From Clitopilus passeckerianus (taxonomy: Eukaryota; Basidiomycota; Agaricomycetes; Agaricales; Entolomataceae), in NCBI GenBank assembly GCA_944990035.1, contig CALYLX010000058.1, positions 287,500 to 351,499 on the forward strand: a stretch of 64,000 nt of DNA. The letters are read 5' to 3'. Within the stretch, counting starts at the first letter, position 1, and each line of letters begins with the position of its first letter. This document shows positions 60,646-64,000 of this stretch, piece by piece. The notes beneath the pieces are model-generated. The model worked only from the letters and a program-made list of their open reading frames with translations. It did no database searches and was not told where the DNA came from. The translations under genes and the position numbers were made by a program.

Positions 60646-62181
60646 ATGGAGTTTGTCGACTTGCCGACAGATATACTGGCTTTGGTCTTTCAGTACCTTT
60701 CTGTGCAAGATCTCGTCATTCTGGCACGAACTTGTTGAGGGATCCAACGTTTTGGTACGTATGATGAAGAAAACATATGTCTGCAGCTGACTTACCACCC
60801 AAGGTCACTGAATTAGGGTGGACGGCCTATTTACGAAGCAACCCACGCCCATCTTCCAGCTTGACCAAAGCCCGTACCTGTTGGCCACCAAAGCCCAAGC
60901 ACGTTATGATGTTCTCACAGACCAGGCATGGTCTCGTGCAGAATTTATCGCTCGCCCTCTATCCCAAAAATGGACATCCAAGTCGCAGCCACTACTGGCG
61001 GTTGATTCATCATGCCTGTTTATTGCTGCAGGCACGGATATCCATAAATTTGACTTCCAGTCCTATGATGGATCACCGTCAATTGTCGCGGGAGGTGCTT
61101 ACCATTTGCCTTCAGAGAGCACCTGGCTGAAGGACATCACCAGCATGGTCCGCGACCCGCAAAGGGGTGAGGATACTCTTTTTGTGGGCCTTCACGATGG
61201 AACCCTTCGCAAAGTCTCGCTCGAAGGTCCTTCAAATGAGCAAAGTTCCGGTCAAAAGCAACCAGTTGCATCAAGCCAGGTCCTATCCCGATTACCAGAA
61301 AACGATTTCCTTGAATCTCTCAGCATATCTGGCAACACTCTACTTTCACTATCCTCAGAAGGTCGAGTCAACGTCTTGTCCACCTCTTCTTTAGACTACC
61401 CAGTGGATTCATTGGAAATCAGTGGCCGATGCTGGGCGTCGCATCTTTGCCTGGACGCTTCGACCCCGTACGCAGCCTTTGGAACATCTTCAGCTCGCCC
61501 GTTGCGGGTCCATCTCTTCTCGGAGAGCAAAATACTACCAACTGCATCTATCCATCCCTTCGTGAATACCAGCTTATCCGAATACCATTCCGCCGTCTAC
61601 AGCCTCTCACGACCACCCCTTGCTTCCCCATGGGGTCTTCGCCCCAAATCCTCATTTCAGGCTGGTTCGACGGCCAAGTACGATGTTACGATCTACGTTC
61701 ATCAAGCAGGGTTGCCTCCAGTGGTTCCAGCCTTACTGACATTCCCATTCTGCGCCCAGTACTTTCCATGAGGGATCCATCACTGGAAGCCATATACTCC
61801 GTTTCAAGCGGTGGAGGGTCAGCTAGCCACATAGCGGCTGGCTCCGCTCGCTATAGCGTCGTCTCGTTCTGGGATGTCCGCAACCCGACCACAGGTTGGA
61901 GCGTGCATGCCCCTAAAACGATCGCTCCCCGTATACTCGGTCATCCTAGAGAGTTCGCGGCTTTTTGGTGCTACGGAGAGCCGTCCATTTGTCTACGATT
62001 TTGTAAGTGTTTTGCAGCCAGATGTGGACGGTCTCAACTCACTTTCATGTCATAACAGGGACCTGACGTTTCCGCCGGAATGTATCCTCCTCTGAGGAGA
62101 AAGAACGAAATAGAAGAGATAGGATACAATGTCACCAAATTTGCTCATGGTGGCGGCCTGTTTAGTGCAAACGAGGCATAA
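60646..62181 (+). CDS. F-box protein with WD40-like propeller, frame broken
   Basis: Probably an SCF receptor with an N-terminal F-box (MEFVDLPTDILALVFQYLSVQDLVILARTC, about 60646-60735) and a beta-propeller-like body. Recognisable blade-like pieces are LFVGLHDGTLRKVSL, LISGWFDGQVRCYDLRSSS and SARYSVVSFWDVRNPTTGWSVH. After an intron (about 61999-62058) the last exon reads GPDVSAGMYPPLRRKNEIEE and ends SANEA with TAA 62179-62181. The frame changes at about 60735 (T run), 61632-61635 (G4), 61915-61918 (A4) and 61927-61930 (C4). In each case one extra base in the run rejoins the protein. Targets are unknown. It starts 248 bases from the divergent Miro gene. Confidence 0.75.
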
Positions 62182-62526
62182 ATTTGTTTTAGCATAGATC
62201 ATGCTAGATCGGTAGACGTTTGGTATTATCTATAATTGTCCACAGTGATATGCTAGTGATTACAGACGGATAAATTGACACAACGAAATAATTATAACAT
62301 GTAGATGAGTCGTGATGATCCAGAAAATGGGAATGAACGGCGGAAGGTATATTGCAGACATGCAGGTAAAAATGAAAGGGATATAAACAAAGAAAAACGA
62401 CTGCAAATCAATCGAAACTGAAGAAAAAATGAGTAAAAGATGCTACACAAATCCTACAAGTGATTCCACGGATACAAAGGTAATGAAAGGATATAACGCA
62501 GGAAACAAGGAATGAGAAATAAAGCA
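62182..62526. other. Convergent intergenic region, no gene seen
   Basis: About 345 bases, AT-rich, between two converging stop codons. It probably holds the two 3' UTRs. Confidence 0.55.
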
Positions 62527-64000
62527 TTAAACGGGTACAGTACTGGGTGTTGATTGCGACCTTGTTGCCCAGTTGAATAGTTGGCGCACATCGCTGGTGG
62601 GAGGAGCATGGACGGTGGGAGGGGAGTCGGCGGGTTGTCTTGGCTCGATGAGCAAACTAGGGAGTGGTTGGTCACAATGAGATATATGAAAATAGAAAGG
62701 ACCAACCTTCGACGGTATAGATCTTGAAGATCTCCATGGTGCTGCGCTTTCTCAAAGGCTTCGGTGAGATAATCCTGAACTTCAGGTATCGCCTTGAGGT
62801 TATACGGGAGCTGAAACCGTTGCATGTCTTGCACGATCGCAGCGAGTTTGGAATATTTGCTCCAATTGATAAGCTTTTTGCTGGAATTGAGAGGAGAAGG
62901 GCGATAGGATGGGTTGCCTTCTTTGCAAAACGTCACATCTGTGAGGTATAGGCCTAAGAATGGGACCGCCGGCGCTGCTGTGTTCCTCAGCTTGGTTCGG
63001 TACTCGTGATAGTTCCGGCTGTAGTCAGCAATCCGACGTAAGGAGTCTAGCTGTGCTTTGGTTTTTTGTGGGATTCCCTGAGGAATTTCAGCCTGAATTC
63101 AGTGGAGTTTTGGGTAACTGGTCACTCACAACCCATGTCTGATGTAGCCTTGATATCGTCGAAGAATCTAGTGCTGCAAGCATGGCCCGACAGGTACTGA
63201 AGTTGCTCAAAGAAAGACACCGCTATATCGTCACGTAAGTGAGACTGCCATCCGTATTATGGTACAAACTTACGTCGGCGACCTTGACAAAGAACCGGAC
63301 AAGCCCTGTCCTCTTCTTCAAATCTGATTCGTTGAGTATATTTTCCGCAACCCATCCCGTAATGGCCGTACTCAAGGACGAAACCGCCCTGACATTGACC
63401 GGAGGCTTTACGTTCTTACTTCCAGTTTCCAAAATTTCTTCTGGAGTGACCGCACAGTAAAGGTTACACTCCATGATGGAAAGTTGCCTTGCTAACTCCG
63501 TTGCGTCGAAGTCCATGACGGATACCGAATAGTGGTCCCTTTTTCTAGGGAGCCAAGCAAAGCCCTCGACATTGTCGGGCGGGGAACCTCTGATGAGAGG
63601 AGGATGGTTGACGGGGTCCTTTCGGAAGCCCTAGATCCCGTAACCTTTCACCCTTCGGGCTGATATTATGCTCCTGGGCTTGCCGCCTGAAGGTTAGGAA
63701 TTCTTGGATCCGCTTCGCCGGGGTCGGGAATGTCCTTGTCAGACCTTCTCGGACGAAGTCCGCCAGATATTCAGCGATGGCGTCGTCACTTAGAGGCCGC
63801 CAATAATTTTCGACCCATAACTTGATGAAGTTGGATACCCGGAGCCGAACAGGAATGCCTTTGCGTTGTTGCCACAACTCATGATCCTCAAGTGAGCAGC
63901 CGGCCGGGGAAGGATGTTGAACCGTTCAATAAGTACTCGAACGAGCTCATGCGGGGAGGAAAAGAGGCGGAAAGTCATGAAGAAGATTGAGATGAAATCT
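62527..64000 (-). CDS. Ras guanine-nucleotide exchange factor, C-terminal part (gene cut by window end)
   Basis: A Cdc25-homology RasGEF that loads GTP onto Ras. The window holds the end of the gene. First comes part of the N-terminal exchanger (REM) motif, with FMTFRLFSSPHELVRVLIER, then RKGIPVRLRVSNFIKLW and YWRPLSDDAIAEYLADFV. The catalytic domain follows: DFDATELARQLSIMECNLYC (about 63510), TGWVAENILNESDLKKRTGLV, NFSTCRAMLAALDSSTISRL, YSRNYHEYRTKLR, and FLGLYLTDVTFCKEGNP. After one more intron the tail ends at TAA 62527-62529. The frame changes at 63906-63909 (a C4 run on the coding strand) and at about 63630. Any SH3 or other N-terminal domain lies beyond 64000. Confidence 0.88.

Overview
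This is a gene-dense stretch of nuclear DNA from a filamentous basidiomycete, most likely a saprotrophic Agaricomycete. The evidence is the gene structure (many GT-AG introns of about 50-60 nt, genes on both strands a few hundred bases apart), the conserved fungal housekeeping proteins, F-box-like proteins of the type expanded in mushroom-forming fungi, and wall-degrading enzymes (a GH131 with CBM1, a PL14 lyase, a CE16-like esterase). I saw no transposon, rRNA, tRNA or CRISPR array.

Layout, left to right. 0-4.2 kb: 3' end of a phospholipase D gene (+) facing the Hsp90 co-chaperone CDC37 (-). 4.8-6.6 kb: a cytochrome P450 (+). 6.8-8.1 kb: a single-pass membrane protein with a lectin-like outer part (-). 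8.6-10.4 kb: an F-box/TPR/LRR protein of Pof3/Dia2 type (+). 10.5-12.3 kb: a tandem pair of alpha/beta-barrel (Dabb-like) genes (-). 12.9-14.2 kb: mitochondrial phosphate carrier (+). 15.0-16.2 kb: PL14 polysaccharide lyase (+). 16.4-20.6 kb: meiotic MutS homologue MSH5 (-). 21.6-24.1 kb: a stand-alone adenylation-domain enzyme (-). 24.4-25.7 kb: prohibitin-2 (-), divergent from a PQ-loop vacuolar transporter at 25.8-27.0 kb (+). 27.7-29.5 kb: F-box-like gene (+). 29.6-30.8 kb: G-patch protein (-). 31.0-33.1 kb: Ypk1/Gad8-type AGC kinase (-). 34.1-38.7 kb: full ABCB transporter (+). 39.0-40.4 kb: VAP/Scs2 ER anchor (+). 40.7-43.9 kb: CE16-like esterase and GH131-CBM1 (-). 44.3-49.1 kb: CSC1/OSCA-type cation channel (-). 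49.3-52.0 kb: dipeptidyl-peptidase V (-). 52.1-53.1 kb: ribosome-assembly factor MRT4 (-), divergent from deoxyhypusine hydroxylase at 53.2-54.3 kb (+). 54.4-55.5 kb: nucleolar G-patch protein (+). 55.7-57.5 kb: von Willebrand A-domain protein (-). 57.8-60.4 kb: mitochondrial Rho GTPase Miro/Gem1 (-). 60.6-62.2 kb: F-box/WD-type protein (+). 62.5-64 kb: C-terminal part of a Ras guanine-nucleotide exchange factor (-).

There is no obvious biosynthetic cluster. Most genes are unrelated housekeeping or signalling genes, with three secreted carbohydrate-active enzymes mixed in. The strongest non-routine signal is that, from about 42.7 kb to the right edge, almost every conserved gene changes reading frame once or several times at short mononucleotide runs, while the sequence between the breaks stays well conserved. 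Left of 42 kb I found only one such break (in MSH5). This looks more like homopolymer-length error in the consensus than gene decay, and any automated gene model in the right third should be treated with care. Exon borders were inferred by eye from splice consensus and protein-family continuity.
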